A program made the position numbers and the translations under genes. A stretch of DNA of 64,000 bases, taken from assembly GCA_025174535.1 (NCBI GenBank), contig JALBUN010000017.1:310001-374000 (forward strand), given 5' to 3'. The stretch is from Cantharellus purpuraceus. Taxonomy: Eukaryota > Basidiomycota > Agaricomycetes > Cantharellales > Hydnaceae. This document shows positions 42,036-54,526 of the stretch, in pieces. The notes under the pieces were generated by a model that saw only the letters and a program-made list of their open reading frames with translations, had not been told where the DNA came from and made no database searches. Within the stretch, counting starts at the first letter, position 1; each line of letters begins with the position of its first letter.

Positions 42036-43422
42036 ATGTCCCGTTCAGCGACCGTCGTCGACTTTGCCGCCAACGCCTTCAACGCCGCAGAGCAGCGCAG
42101 AACGCGCAAACGCATCACCGCTGCCCAGCTCGCCCAGCTCGAGGAGCTGTACTACCGCTCATCACACCCCACACGCGACCAACGCGATGCCCTGGCAAAA
42201 CGTATACAAATGTACGCGCATCCCCCCGCCGCGCCTGTCGTGCACAGTCTAACATATGAAGCAGGGAAACAAAAAGCGTGACCATCTGGTTCCAGGTGAG
42301 TCGGCGGGTGTGTGTGTCGGCGTGATGCTCATGTGTCTTGCGTTGCAGAATAAGCGGCAGACCGACCGTAAAGTGGCGCTGCACAATGCGACGAATTCGC
42401 GCAACGCAGCTGCGCCCCGCGGACCCGCCGGTCACCCCAACATCACACTCACGACCCCCACGTCCCCCGCGTGTCCGTCGGCGCCGTCCGTCCCGCAGGA
42501 GGGAGCCCCGAGGCCAGCGAGCGAGCGGCCGACGCGACGACCGTCGGTGACGCGTTCAAACGCACTCAAACGCGTGCCCTCCAACGCGTCTTCTCACGCG
42601 TCCTCGGGCGCCTCCACGTCGAGCACGTCCATAGCCATGCCCTCCCTCGACCGCGTCGCCTCCCGCTCCCAGATTCGCTTCACGGACCGCGCACCACCGC
42701 CATCACGCAGCACCAGCACCAGCGGCACCGACGGCGGCGGCGGCGGCGCCCATAGCCTCGTCTCTGGCGTCCTCAGCCACACCCCCTCGCTGTCCAGTCT
42801 GCCCTCCACCCTCGCATGCAGCGACAGCTCGGCGGGCTCTGTCCCCCCGGTGTCCCCGCTGTCGTGCACCGACCCCCCGCTGTGGAGCAACATGCTCTCG
42901 TCCCCCATCACCCCCTCATCCCCCCCCTCCGCCGACGTCGTGGCGTACACCCGCGCCCGCAAGACACGCACCCTCGACTGGGCCTGCGCCGCCGCCCGTC
43001 TCGCACGTGGCATGAGCCTCGCATTGCCCGAGGATGCCCCCATGGACGCCACCGCCACCACCCCGTCGTCCCCGCTGTCCGCGCTCGCGCCCGCCGCCGC
43101 CGTGTGCATTCCCGGCAAGCACAGCGCGGCGCTGGTGGCAGCGGCAGCGGCGGCGTGCGCACGCGAGTATGAAGAAGCGATGGCCATGACGGAGGATGAG
43201 GCAGAGCTCGTCACGCCACACGGGTCACAGGATGCCTCGATGCCCTGGGCGGGTGACCGTGGTGACGCCAAGAGCGTGACAAGCACCTGCCCTGCGGAAG
43301 CGATGCGCGCCATGGGGCTGATGCAGGAGACGCATGGGACGGAGGTGATGGTGGTGGACAAGCGGGGGTGGGAGGAGGACGAGGTGCACGCCGCGCTGGC
43401 GTTGTGCGGGCTGAGAGGCTAG
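42036..43422 (+). CDS. Homeodomain transcription factor
   Basis: Three exons: 42,036-42,211, 42,265-42,295 and 42,349-43,422, giving 426 aa. The homeodomain lies at about residues 21-80: RRTRKRITAAQLAQLEELYY, then RDALAKRIQM across the first splice, and helix 3 VTIWFQNKRQTDRK across the second. The recognition helix has the canonical WFQNxR. Only the phase-2 donor at 42,212 gives the homeodomain frame; the nearer donor at 42,202 leads to a stop. The rest is Ser/Pro/Ala-rich, typical of fungal homeobox proteins. Start chosen at 42,036 because the preceding in-frame ATG overlaps the divergent promoter. Confidence 0.92.
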
Positions 43423-43490
43423 GAAAATCTATCGGAAATGATCTTATTTTGTATCTAGTACTACTACTATTATACCCCCCTCGGAACCGC

Positions 43491-44771
43491 CTACGCTGCA
43501 CTGGGCCAACCGATTCTAAACAGTCTATATCCATCCTCGTCTGCCCGTCCGACGCTGTGGTGTCTGGGCACGTCTTGCGCCTCGAGAATGCACAGGCCTG
43601 GTCCTTGAAACACATTATGCAGACTCTGCACCTCTCCCATACGCGTAGGTCGCATGGGCACCATTAGCCACATGACCCCCCTCAACATCTTCTCCGCACA
43701 GCTCTTGATCCACGCCCCGTGCCGCCCGTCGTACACCACATCCGCCGCCAGAATCACATCAAACCTGTCCTGCGCCGCCACCGCAGGCGCATCCGCCCAA
43801 TCCAACATCTGCACCCGCACCCCGCACCCGCCTCCGAGACCGAAATTGTGCGCCACGTTCTCCTGCAGGTTCTCCAACACCGCCGGGTGATAATCCGTCG
43901 CCACCACATCCAGCGGCACCCCCCTCGCGCGCACGCACGCTGCCCGCGCCAGCTTCGCCACCACCATGCTCAGCAGCCCCGTCCCCGCGCCCAGCTCCAG
44001 TACCCGTATCGTCGTCATGTGCGCGTCGAATGCGAGGTACCGTCCTGGATCGGCGCACACCCTCTCCGCAAGCACACACGCACTCCCCCACGTCTGCAGC
44101 CCCACGCTCTCGTGATCGTCCTCATACGACTCGTCCCGCAGCTCCACCACGATCCTCTCCCATCCGCCCTCTCCCTCCCCCCCCACGGCAAAGGAAAACT
44201 CCCGCGAGAGCGTCCCGTCCGCCTGTGTATCCGCAGACAGCGCCAGGAGCGCCACGGCCTCCTCCACCACACGCTCGCGGTTCTCACGCTCCTTGTCCAC
44301 GCCAAACCTGTCCTCCCCGTCTCCGTCTGCAGAGTCACATCCCGGACCCAGGTCCGTGCCGGCACCCACCCATCCCTCCGACCGCGCAATAAACCCAGTC
44401 AGCCACCGCAGCGCAAACGCGCGCTCTAGCGCATCCGCTCTCAACACCCCGAGCCGCGCCTCCTGCTCCTCCCGGTCCCGGTCCCGGTCTCGTTTGCGCG
44501 TCTGCGCGCCGCCATCGTCGTCCTCGTCGTCCTCGTCTTCCACTGCGGAGGCATACCCCGAGTCGTGGACGCGCTGCTCTGCCGCCGCCGCAGGTTGTTT
44601 CTTTGTCTGTGGTTTGCTGGCGTGGGCGTGGGCATGTACGAGCGACGTCGATGTCGATGCAGGCCAGTACAGCGCGCGCAGTTTGATCAGCGCGGCTGTA
44701 ATGGTGGAAAGGGAGTGTGTGTCTATATCACGGAGGGCAGGGAGGGATGCCGTGGGCGGTTTGGGGTCCAT
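43491..44771 (-). CDS. Family-16 (METTL21/EFM-like) protein methyltransferase
   Basis: Single exon, 426 aa. The N-terminal half has an acidic/Arg-Asp low-complexity stretch (EDEDDEDDDGG and DRDRDREEQE). The methyltransferase fold begins at LQTWGSACVLAERV, with the SAM motif LELGAGTGLLSMVVAKLA. Motif II reads ATDYHPAVLENLQENV, and DVILAADVVYD is the post-II motif. These are diagnostic of Methyltransf_16, whose members methylate lysines of translation factors and chaperones. The exact substrate cannot be told. Its 3' end converges on the homeodomain gene with a 68-bp gap. Confidence 0.88.
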   Translation of the reverse strand: MDPKPPTASLPALRDIDTHSLSTITAALIKLRALYWPASTSTSLVHAHAHASKPQTKKQPAAAAEQRVHDSGYASAVEDEDDEDDDGGAQTRKRDRDRDREEQEARLGVLRADALERAFALRWLTGFIARSEGWVGAGTDLGPGCDSADGDGEDRFGVDKERENRERVVEEAVALLALSADTQADGTLSREFSFAVGGEGEGGWERIVVELRDESYEDDHESVGLQTWGSACVLAERVCADPGRYLAFDAHMTTIRVLELGAGTGLLSMVVAKLARAACVRARGVPLDVVATDYHPAVLENLQENVAHNFGLGGGCGVRVQMLDWADAPAVAAQDRFDVILAADVVYDGRHGAWIKSCAEKMLRGVMWLMVPMRPTRMGEVQSLHNVFQGPGLCILEAQDVPRHHSVGRADEDGYRLFRIGWPSAA

Positions 44772-45213
44772 GCGTCGTGTTTTTCCAAAATGTGGGTATC
44801 AAAATGAAAGTGTGGTTGTCTAGGGTATGGGTTGAAGTATTCTATATGTACGATCCTAGGTAACGTCTATTGAGTGCTGGAGCAGCGGATGCTATAAGCT
44901 CTTGAGGGGCATGGTGGGCAAAAGTGAGTGAAGAGCGATGCAGCAGAGATTTTGAGCGGACTCTCAAATAAGGCAAAAATGACTCGCACGTGCACGACGA
45001 TTACGGTACCATGACTACTGTAAAGAGTGATTATCCCTTCCTACTAATGTCTATAATAGCAAGGCTCGATGTGTCCATGGGATGCTCAACAGTCCAAGCA
45101 GCGCAGATGCTTAATGATCAAGGAACAAACGGGTAATGTCAATGAGGGGCGGGTAGTGCGGCGGCGTGCAATCAAGAAAAAACAGACGAACGAAACCGAG
45201 TCCATATATCACC
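44772..45213. other. Intergenic
   Basis: 442 bp, no gene seen. Promoter region of the methyltransferase (left) and 3' flank of the chitin deacetylase (right). Confidence 0.5.
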
Positions 45214-47288
45214 TCACATCCTCCACGCCAGCGTCCCCACCCCGCCCGCCAACATACCCAACATCCCCATGGCGAGCGCCGCACAGACGCCGGGGTTGAT
45301 AGCCAGAGCAGGCTGCGCGCCGTTGCCGTTGAAAGGAACGTACGACGCGCTCGAGGTCGCGGCGCCGTTCACGTCCTGACCCGACGTCAAATTCTTCCCA
45401 TTAGGCTGGACAGTCAGCAACGTGTATCAGCCCGCCAAACGCTCAAAACAACACGTCCCTTCGAGACGTGAAAACTTGTCAAGCACGCACCCCGATTGGC
45501 CGTGAATTATCTGCAAACTGGCATGACGAGTCCTGGCACGTACACTCCCCCTTGATTGGGTCCCAGAAGGGCGTGCTGCAGTTGGCGGGAAGCCGGAAGC
45601 GCACCTGCTGCCCCGCCACGGTCTGCTGCGGCGGGTTCGGGTTCGCCGGGGACACTTGCTCCGTGGGACATCCGTACTACACCCAGGCGTATACAAGTCA
45701 GCGTCATGAGTGCCAAGGGACGTGACTTACACAGGTGTACCACGGAAAATCAGAAAACGGACAATGCTCGAGGAGTCCGGCCTCATTGTCCGGCATTCCA
45801 TTGCAGATCTTTTGCGAGACCTGCGGTGTGGAACACTTGAGCGCGTCCACCTGATCCAGCTGGGATATAGGCTTGGGGTTTTGGACCCAGGCGAGCAGCT
45901 GCTCAGAGGACACGATCCAGACTGCAAAAAAAGACATGAGCGTGGTATGCAGGGGTGTCAGGACTGCAGCGCACCGTTCTGCTGCTCTTGAGCCCAGTCG
46001 AGGAATTGTTTGATCATGTTGATGGTGCTGGTGGGCGCTGCCACCCCGGGAAGATCAATCTATAAGCCTTGAGTCGGCATGTCAGAGAACGGACGCTGGC
46101 GGTGAACGAACCGCAATATGGATCGGATGAGTGTAAAGCCCAAATGGCTGTCTCTTTCCGTTGTCTTGTGACCCCCACATGTCAGTACGCAATGAAAGTT
46201 TGCCAGAAGCCACTCACAATGATCCATGAATGTGCTCTTCAAGTACGCCAGCGTCGCGCTATCGTTGACGGCGGACGCACCATTCGCTGGATCCCTGTCC
46301 GTGTCGTTAGCGAAGACAAAAAAGCACCGACGAGAGAGAACGCACAGCCAAGGATCCATCAAATGCACACCCGCAGCACCGAGACTATCAAACTGGGCAT
46401 ACATGGGAATCTCCCAAAAGCCAGGGAGCTTCGGCTGGCCATTGCAAATGCCAGGAGCGCTCAAGCAGTCATTGCTCATGCCATTGTCGAGCGTGTACGG
46501 CCAGTACGCGTCCGTGTTGGGGTCGGTCACGGGGATGGAGGAGGTGGCGGACGAGTCGTATGTAAAGCCCGCTTGGGCGAGGAGCTGGAGGGTGTGTGCG
46601 GAGTAGTTGAGGAAGGGCGCGCGGAAGCCTACGATGGACTTGAGCGGGATGCCGGCCAGGGCATTGAGTGCGATGAGGTTGCCGTTGATCTCGTCGGTTT
46701 CGGGGATGGGGACGTGCGTCATTCTGAGAGCGGTGAGTGAGAGGTGGAAGAAGAGACAGCTGGACTCAACGTGTGGTCGGCGATCTCGTTCCCTGCTACA
46801 TACCAATCCGTGACCAAGGAATAGTTGGTGTAGTTGAGAGAGGTATAGTATCTGGATTATGAGGGCAGGTCGGGTCACGAGGCGACACGCGACGCACGAC
46901 GGGGTAACTCACGTCATTCTGGGAGGACAGCCATTAGGATTTTGGCGACCGCCCAGCAAGTTGTTCACCGCGTTGAGAGTGTAGGATTGGACAGCATCGT
47001 CGGCTGTGAAGACCAAGAACATGGGCGTATCCGACTGAACACATCAATTAACGCCACAGAGACACGGGCAAAAATGAAGTGGATGACACGCACCGGCGAA
47101 AGGCCACCAGGGGGATCGGTGCTGGCGCAGTTGCAGGTGGGCAGCTTGCACTGGTTAGGGTCACACGAGTAGTGATATTTTGTGGGATCAGTGGTAGGGC
47201 CAGATATACCGCCATCCTGGGCATAGGCAAGGAGGGCGGAGAGAAAGAAGAGGGAGAGGGCGAGGAGGAGACGAGGGAGCGTAAACAT
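45214..47288 (-). CDS. Secreted GPI-type chitin deacetylase (CE4)
   Basis: Ten exons: 47,094-47,288; 46,913-47,034; 46,771-46,851; 46,346-46,723; 46,218-46,294; 46,112-46,164; 45,975-46,059; 45,731-45,921; 45,491-45,676; 45,214-45,405. They splice to 519 aa with no phase conflict. A signal peptide comes first (MFTLPRLLLALSLFFLSALL). The CE4 fold follows: motif 1 MFLVFTADDAVQ, motif 2 IADHTMTH with the metal histidines, motif 3 VGFRAPFL, WEIPMYAQF, and PFGLYTHPIHIA. A cysteine-rich WYTC-CPTEQ module is next, and the C-terminus has a Ser-rich stretch and hydrophobic tail (MGMLGMLAGGVGTLAW) fitting a GPI signal. It converts cell-wall chitin to chitosan. Confidence 0.94.
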
Positions 47289-48129
47289 GGTCGTATAGGC
47301 AAAGGAGGTGCCTTATTCCTGTGGAGAGACAACGAGTGTTAGGAGTGATTAAGCAGAAAGTCAAAGCAAATGGCGGGCGCTAAACGGCTCTGACGGCATA
47401 TGGAGCCTCCTCACCTCAAACATCACGCGCCCCTCTCCTCGCCCCTGGTTTCTACCATCATTTTTCTAGGGGCATATCTCTCTCTCTCCACGTCCCTCTT
47501 TCCAGCCTCTCCCCAGCCCCGAGCATTGTCTAACCCAAAAGGCGTACCGTTCCAAATTTCGAATTTCGAAGGCCGCTATTTTTGGTCGGGCGCTCGGCGG
47601 GAAACACGCATCTCTACTGGCGACTCAACGATGGCAAGGCGCGGCGTCGCGAAGCTCCCAATAATAATAAGAGTGCAACGCCTCGCCGGCCCTTTGTTAA
47701 TTAAATTGTGATTCTTTTTGCAATGCGCAATGCACATGGCCGCCAGCCAGACGCGCAGGTCGGTCATCCATTGATCAGCGCTCACAGGTCAGCAGATGGG
47801 GCTAGACTGCAATGGGCAAGTGGGCACTTAGTCCACCTCAGGCTCGGACATGCACGATGCGTTGTCGCGGAACCCATCTCTCCGCAATTCATCAAGATAT
47901 ACGCTTGCGCGCCACGTGCGTCTAACTAGGAAGTGGGAGTGGAACACGCAGGGGTGGAATCTGTGAAACGTGTATGTGACCAAGTATAAAGTAGCGGTAG
48001 TTTGCTTGTGCGTGGTCAGTTCGAGTGGCCTCTTTCAGAGCGACTCGTAAAGGCCGTACTCAGCAACACGTCATAGAAGGGACGTACGGCAATCAAGCAC
48101 CCCCGGCCTAGGTCAATATCATAGTCCAC
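47289..48129. other. Intergenic, promoter side of chitin deacetylase
   Basis: 841 bp without a recognised gene. Pyrimidine-rich run CTCTCTCTCTC at about 47,480. Confidence 0.45.
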
Positions 48130-49400
48130 AGAGAACGTGATCATTTCATTTCATTGTCAACAACCTTAACTTCAAGTTTGTTCCGAGACAAGCTTCTTTC
48201 GTTGACAACCTACCGCACTTGGTCTTTGGATCTATCCATTTGCATGTCTCGTCACAATGTGCCGAGGACGGCTGGATCTTCCGCAGCACAGGCTGGGCAC
48301 AGCTGTATACATTCACACTTGGTCTCCAAGTCGGTCTTCTCAACCGTATCGTCACACTGAGACAGTTGGATCTGTCGCCGCATGGGTCTATATAGAATTG
48401 AAACTTGAAGCTTGAAGGTGGGACATGACCATCCTTGCCTCCTTTATCGTTCGAACCGAGTCTCGAAGGCTTGTGGGTTCGACCCAGGCAACATTCCCCG
48501 ACACAATCCTACATTTTCCGCCATTTTGAAGCGTCACACCACCAGCTCATATGACAATAGTCGGAAGACAAATCGTGTATGCCACAATTATGTCATACGA
48601 TGCACACTGACAGTTTCCTAGAATGTTTGTCTGTTCTCCAGCTTCCTACTTTCCGCGCTTGGTCTTGTGACCAGTGTATTGGATTTGATCTTGAGCTGTG
48701 GAGGGTGAATGGACCTATTAGAGGCTTAGCATTCAAGCGCTACGCGAACACCACATCCATTACAAGACGATGCGAGAATAGTATCGCCCTCCTTTCCATT
48801 TGAACCGCTACATGCCATTGAGTTTTGACACTACAATAATCGTATTATCATAACATACCGCCATTTTGAAAAACTCACATATCAGCACAAAGTCGGAAGC
48901 CTGGGACACATGCGTTCGCCGTCCTCCCATTGACAATGTGGTCGGTCTCTGACACCTCCAGACATGGACCTTCCTTGTTGATAACTTTCCGCACTTGACC
49001 TTGAGGCCGACAGGTTGTCGCGGATGCACGGTGGCAAGGAGCACGAAGGTGCGATATTTCATTGGATCTGCTGCAACTTGAGCCTACGGTGCTTGATCAA
49101 CTGGCGGCGCGAATCCCGTATCCATTTCAGGTCAAGAACAACATCCAACTCATTCCAATTGAGCAGCCGCCTAGATGTGTTTGGCTGTGAAAGGTACTGC
49201 AGCACACATTATTATTATATCCCATTTCCGTCGTTTTGAAAACACGCAACCAGTATATAATACCTGAGCAAATGCATTCGCCTTCACCATCATCGATTTA
49301 GACCACCTCTGACCACCTCCGACCATGGGCCTTCTTACTAGTGATATCTTTCTACGCTGGCTTGGGACTAATAGGCCTGTGCACCACAGCCGTCACAGTG
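48130..49400. repeat. Diverged tandem repeats, unit about 340-370 bp
   Basis: Two landmarks recur in the same order: CCGCCATTTTGAA-like at 48,518, 48,858 and 49,228, and TTCCGCACTTGG-like at 48,211, 48,650, 48,986 and 49,349. Spacings are about 336-370 bp (440 for the first interval). Units are heavily diverged. No coding frame spans them. Confidence 0.5.
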
Positions 49401-49609
49401 TGAGCAGGATTGTCAGATCTACTGCAACTTTCCCCAATGGCACTTGAAGCGTTGCGCCAACCTTGCGTCCATTCAAGGTAGAGAACAGCATCCTCTATAC
49501 CTCATATTCCGTTTGAATAGCTGCCTAGGTGAGACCTTGTTTTGACTGAGTCATGGCATGCCTTTTGGCGTCATTGTCGACAATGTTTGGTCGATTTAGA
49601 GGCATGGGA

Positions 49610-50260
49610 GTAACGGCCATTGCTACAGGCTGCAACTACGAGTTCACTCACGGACCCCCATGATACAGCGACCTGCAGCAGAATCCTACTCTTGGTAAGT
49701 CTGTGTCACCTATTTTCACACTTGAATTGCGACACCTCTTTCCAATCTACCCTCTTGAGCACTGACCCTCTACGAGTTCCTGATACTTAATATTTGTCAA
49801 TTGCCACTGCCATACTAAAACACTTCCTCACCCAGGGCTCCTTTCCCAATTCTCCCTCTCCCTAACCAGCATTTGCATCCATCCCCTCCGGGTATAGTAC
49901 GTGTCCTTGCCTCCATTTCAGGTACCTTTTTCTCATTCACAAGTCTGGTTCCTAAAGCGATACTCTCGTACCACAAACCGCACACCCGCACACCAGTGGC
50001 ACACGCCGCGACTCTAGCAGTGACCAAGGCACTTGCAGGGGTAGGCGCTAGGGCCATCGGAGATGGAGAAGAGTTGGAGGTTGGTATTTTTTCATGTTGT
50101 CCCTTTTGATGCCTGTTTTTTTCCCTCGCTCTCGGCCTTGTTACATGTTTACGTTACTTACATATTTCGCATGCCCACTGCGCAGGTTAAGGCCAGATTC
50201 GAAGCTGGGAAGAGATCCGCCACGGGGGGAGGGGCCGGGGGGGGGGGCTGTGAGCTGCTA
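49610..50260 (+). pseudogene. M20 amidohydrolase pseudogene, C-terminal exons
   Basis: Opposite strand to the intact gene at 57,203-59,390. 49,624-49,694 matches exon 8 (TGCNYEFTHGPP, stop, YSDLQQNPTL) with an in-frame stop and the same donor. 49,995-50,080 matches exon 12, including a stretch identical for about 50 bp (HAATLAVTKALAGVGAR). 50,186-50,250 matches exon 13 (VKARFEAGKRSA), but the stop is lost in a G-run. Earlier exons are absent. Confidence 0.75.
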
Positions 50261-50597
50261 ATTTGTACGGAAAGAAGTGGATACCATCATGGGCCATGCT
50301 TGCATGATCCCCTCGTCTTCCGACTTGAAGAGGATAAGAGCTATACATATCCAAGTTGCTAGTTGTGCGCCGCTTATGAAGAAGAAATTCGACATAATGT
50401 TTCAAGCTTAGTCGTATATAAGCAGTCAGAGACAAGGGTAATATCGAGAAGGCAATAAAATATGCGGTAGCCATAAGGCATTGCCAATTGCGAGTCCGTG
50501 ACTGATGACGTTACAATCTAAATCTAATCGTAATACAATGTTCTGTGAATCACCAGTGCATGACACCAGAATCTTGTCTCCCGAGTCCGTTTACACA
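50261..50597. other. Intergenic
   Basis: 337 bp, no gene seen. Begins with the G-run at the end of the M20 pseudogene. Confidence 0.45.
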
Positions 50598-52000
50598 TCA
50601 AGAACCAGTACTCGTAGTGACACCACTTTCCCTACCCAACATGCCGATGGTGGCGTCACGTCGATTGATATCATTACCAGATAGCGCCAACTCGGTGTGA
50701 GGAGCATTCAGTTCGAGCACATTATTGGTCGTCCACACATCTTCTTTAGCCACTGCGCGAAGGTTGAGGATGAGTCGGGTGCCCTGGACGAAAGGTGTGA
50801 TGTGAGTGTCCGGGGTGTGATCTTTGAATACTCGTGTGCAAGAAATGGGACGCACGCAAAAGTCCAAAATGGAATACGCCCACCTGTCAGACATAGTTTG
50901 AATTGTAACCAATTCGAAAGATAGGGTGCCATGACTCACGTAAGCGCAACGTCTCCTCCATGCCGTCCGAGTTCGAATCCCAATGCGGCCCATAGAAGAA
51001 CCGCTGTTTGACGGAAACGGGATCTCGTTGGATAAATCGACATGGAAGGAAGGAGCTTACGGAATATGAGTGCAAATGCCCAAGCTCCGTCCCGGACAAA
51101 CACGATAAGCAACCGTGGACTGCTCATTCCCGTGTATATTTTTGTTCGGAAAAACATTGCGATCAAGAGAATGAATAACAGGCTTTCGATGACGAGGCCA
51201 GGTACCCTGGTTGTGGGGGAAATGTGGCTTGGAAAAGATTCACAAGGTATTAAGTAGGTACTCACCAAAAGCTGAAAAACAAGCCGTTAGTGCTCGTGAC
51301 GGTGCACCGGCCAACGTGGATATTGGGTGGAAACGTAGCGGGCATGATCACGAATTTTGGTAAAGAGATCACGGCGATAAGCAAGGTAGATATGCATCCA
51401 AAGATGAAAAGAACGATGAGAATAACCAGGAGGCGCATGTTTCTGCCATAGAATGCGAACACTAGACTATCATCAACTGTGTGCGTGTATTTTTTTGTGA
51501 GGAATAGGGCTCACCTCTCAAGATGAGCAATAGTTCAACAGCGATATACACAGTGAGGCCTGTTGCGGTTTCGAACCATACCCAGGCCATGCAGGTATGG
51601 GGTGAGGGTCGCACGATTCCATGCACGTCAGTGTAAACGATCGTCTCGACTCTACGAGAGAGCAGATGTTACTGTCCACTATCGCGTCCCGCAGGTCACT
51701 GCGAGACTCACATTCTGACACAGAGCGTGACGTATCGGATGACACAGTACAGCACGTTGACGAGCCCCCATTTCGATCTATAATGCGTCAAATATGGATG
51801 TGATGTGAGGAAAGGCAAATCCGACACATGGTCAACGACTCCCGCACCTCCAGATGTAATCGACCTGTTATAATCGTTCAGCACATCTACAATCGGATAT
51901 ATGGGGACTGAGTACTTCCTCCTCGTGAAATGTAATGCAATGGTTCCAGAACGTGAACGTAGACGCTGCTACTGCCCGTCGTGATGTTGTCGGTGGACGG
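50598..52000 (-). CDS. DUF6533 membrane protein, third locus
   Basis: At least nine exons on the minus strand; the 5' end is unresolved. In order they give FTFWNHCITFHEE + VDYIW (DUF6533 core), KWGLVNVLYCVIRYVTLCV, MAWVWFETATGLTVYIAVE + LLLIL, and VFAFYGRNMRLLVILIVLFI. Next come PGLVIESLLFILLIAMFF and LIVFVRDGAWAFALIF, then VLLWAALGFELG, and finally WAYSILDFCV + TRLILNLRAVAKED with a polar tail ending at 50,598. These are the successive transmembrane blocks of the family, with the LILNLR end motif. Sequence is far from copies B and C, so it is not part of that duplication. No ATG was found in the first recognised exon (about 51,916-52,000). Confidence 0.75.
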
Positions 52001-54526
52001 CCCCCCCTAGGGTGGAACGGACGTACAGGTATTGTATATTATCAGATTCTGTGTTCCAAGGAAATCAACGAGTTCAGATGATGCTAAAGACATTTGTCCG
52101 CAAATCCATGCATGCACGGCCGGGCCAGTATTCTCGTGATGGGGGCTGGCTATCTCCTTCCTATCTGAGAGGAAGACAGCTTAGGCAGCAGCAAGACGGA
52201 AAGGGAGGGGGGCTTGAAAGAACGTCTGACCTAATTTACGAGTGCCCTAAATATGTACAGACGCCGCGCGCTGAGCTAGCTCAGGTGCATGTCCTATAAT
52301 ATGGGCGCCCAGTTGACATTGGCACGCTTGGCGTTCAGCAGGGACTGATAAGTCTATAAGACGTGGGGTTCCTGCGTGGGGAGGTGTTGTGCCTTTCTCA
52401 TGAAAAATCTCATGTGTGCATCACCAAAAGGGAAGCTAAACTATGCATCAGGGTGACATTCATCCTAGCGGTCACGTCATCGAGGTCACCGGTACTGAAC
52501 GCTATTCGACGACACGCTCAACGGAGCTGCGGGTTGCTAGATCTTTCATTTTTCAGATCCAGCAATCCAAGCGGGGTTGATGACAGCTGTACGTACAGTA
52601 GAAGTTACCCTTTTGTATAAGGTGTTCATACCTTAACTTGACGTGCATCTCCCACATGCAAGAGTGAGTTCCCAGCCCTTTGACGGATTGCCTCACCCTA
52701 CACAGCGATCATGCTCGAGCTATGCACTTGTTGTGACAGACTTGACATAAAGCCTGTGAGGATGAGTATTTCAATAGCAAGTAAAGAACGCGTATGGAAC
52801 TTACTTTCGCTATGCATCTGTTGTCCACTCGAAGTCGCATATGGCCTTGCGATGCTCAAGTTGACGTTCAGGAGACTGACATTGGAAATTACTTTCTCCA
52901 TTTGCCCACCCTCTGAGCATCCGCATAAAGACGACATCATTCTCGGAGTGTGAAGAGGTACGGCAAGATCCGTGAGGACATTAATCAGTTCAACCTTGTT
53001 GGTGAGCCGCCGAACGCAAGGTATGTTCTACTGTCCCCACAACTGGAGCCGAGAAACGGCGCGTAGACAATTCATCATTGCACCATCCGTTAACTATGCG
53101 TAGTGTTCGGATGTACATTGGAATATGTTTTTGCCGTTGATGCGTGTTTTACAAGTCCCCCAAGGAGAGTCGACGATACCGCCAAACAAAATGTCCACAT
53201 GGAGTTGAGTACAATTCATTCAATCTAATCCACTGGAGAATGTTGTTGGAGCATGCCTTGTCCTTCAAGGCGGGGGTCTACGCGAAAGTATTCACATGAC
53301 ATTCAATCGATTCACTCAGTCCGATATCACTCCACAATTGCCCAAGCAGGAGAAGCGTGACAATAACGAAGATACGACGGGGAACTCAAGGGACATGTTT
53401 GTTCCTGCCAGGTTGCTAAAAATATGGACTCGGAGTGGAATAGAAGTTAGAACATCGTGACAAGTGCGTCTCGAAGGGAACAAGTCACATCGCATCAGGG
53501 CAGGAGCACATGACCCGAACCTTTGACTGCAAAGATGGATTGGGAAAGTCCAGGCACATTCTGTAGGTACCACTTTTTGTTCTGTCTTGTGCTGAGGTAT
53601 GTGTGCATATGATCAGTGGAATAGCCGAGGTCTTTCTACAGAATCACAGTCAGTTTTTCACGCTGCCTTAGCAAGCTCCAACTAGTAGACACCCATTGAA
53701 CTGGTATGTCGATCGAGCACTCACTCGATATCTTAGCTCGATGGGCGTCTCAGTCGGCTCATTCGAAATGAGCGATTCCGGAGATACTTATTTGTATGCT
53801 GATGCTGATGGCAGCTGCGGAGAGAAGAGCAGACGAGGGGTGTCACATCTGTCACACATCCCGTAGGGAGATCTCTGAGAGAGAGCGGTCAATTATAGCA
53901 CTCAAAGTGGCAAGTGCTTGTGGAGACGCTGTGAATCTACTGCGACTCTAATTGCATATTGGGCTTCGTCTAAGGGGAATTTACAGTATGACTACTTGCA
54001 TGATACGGCAGAGAGCGGTCTCGAGGCAGTTGGAAGCGAGTGGAAGCATAAGGAAACAAACAAATATCTGCGGGATCACAAAATGGCCTTGGCCTTAATA
54101 CGAACCTTGGTGTCGTGCATATGGGTGAGTAGGGATTAGAAAGAATGAGGACGATGCCATGGCCGTGCGCTCCTTGGGATGACTGTTGGTCAATCTTCGG
54201 GACAACTGTCAGTGATCTTTTTAATTGTAATATTGTCAATGGTATGATGGCGAACATGTCTTCCTACACGTGCTACATCTATAGAGTCGCGTAAGTTTTC
54301 AAAGTGACACAAATGGGATGTGATGGCAATAGGTTTACTGCTGTGCCGTACCTTGCACAGTCAAACTTACGCGCCCAAAAGAGCCATTCAAGCCGGTAGA
54401 CCGCAAAATCGTAGTAGTAGACCCGAGGTAGCATATATGTGTATAATGTCTGACATAGAGGCCCCAACAGACAATAAAAGGTATTAAAAAAATAAAAATA
54501 AAAACTCAAAACAAGCAGTAACCTTC
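52001..54526. other. Gene-poor interval
   Basis: About 2.5 kb in which I recognise no gene. Short hydrophobic frames (for example on the minus strand near 53,340, FVIVTLLLLGQLW) may be remnants of a DUF6533-type gene but lack any family motif. Confidence 0.4.

Noticed and set aside
48437..48494. tRNA-like segment with GGGTTCGACCC and a possible TTGCCT/AGGCAA acceptor pair
   Set aside because: The span is only about 58 nt, with no room for both D and anticodon arms.
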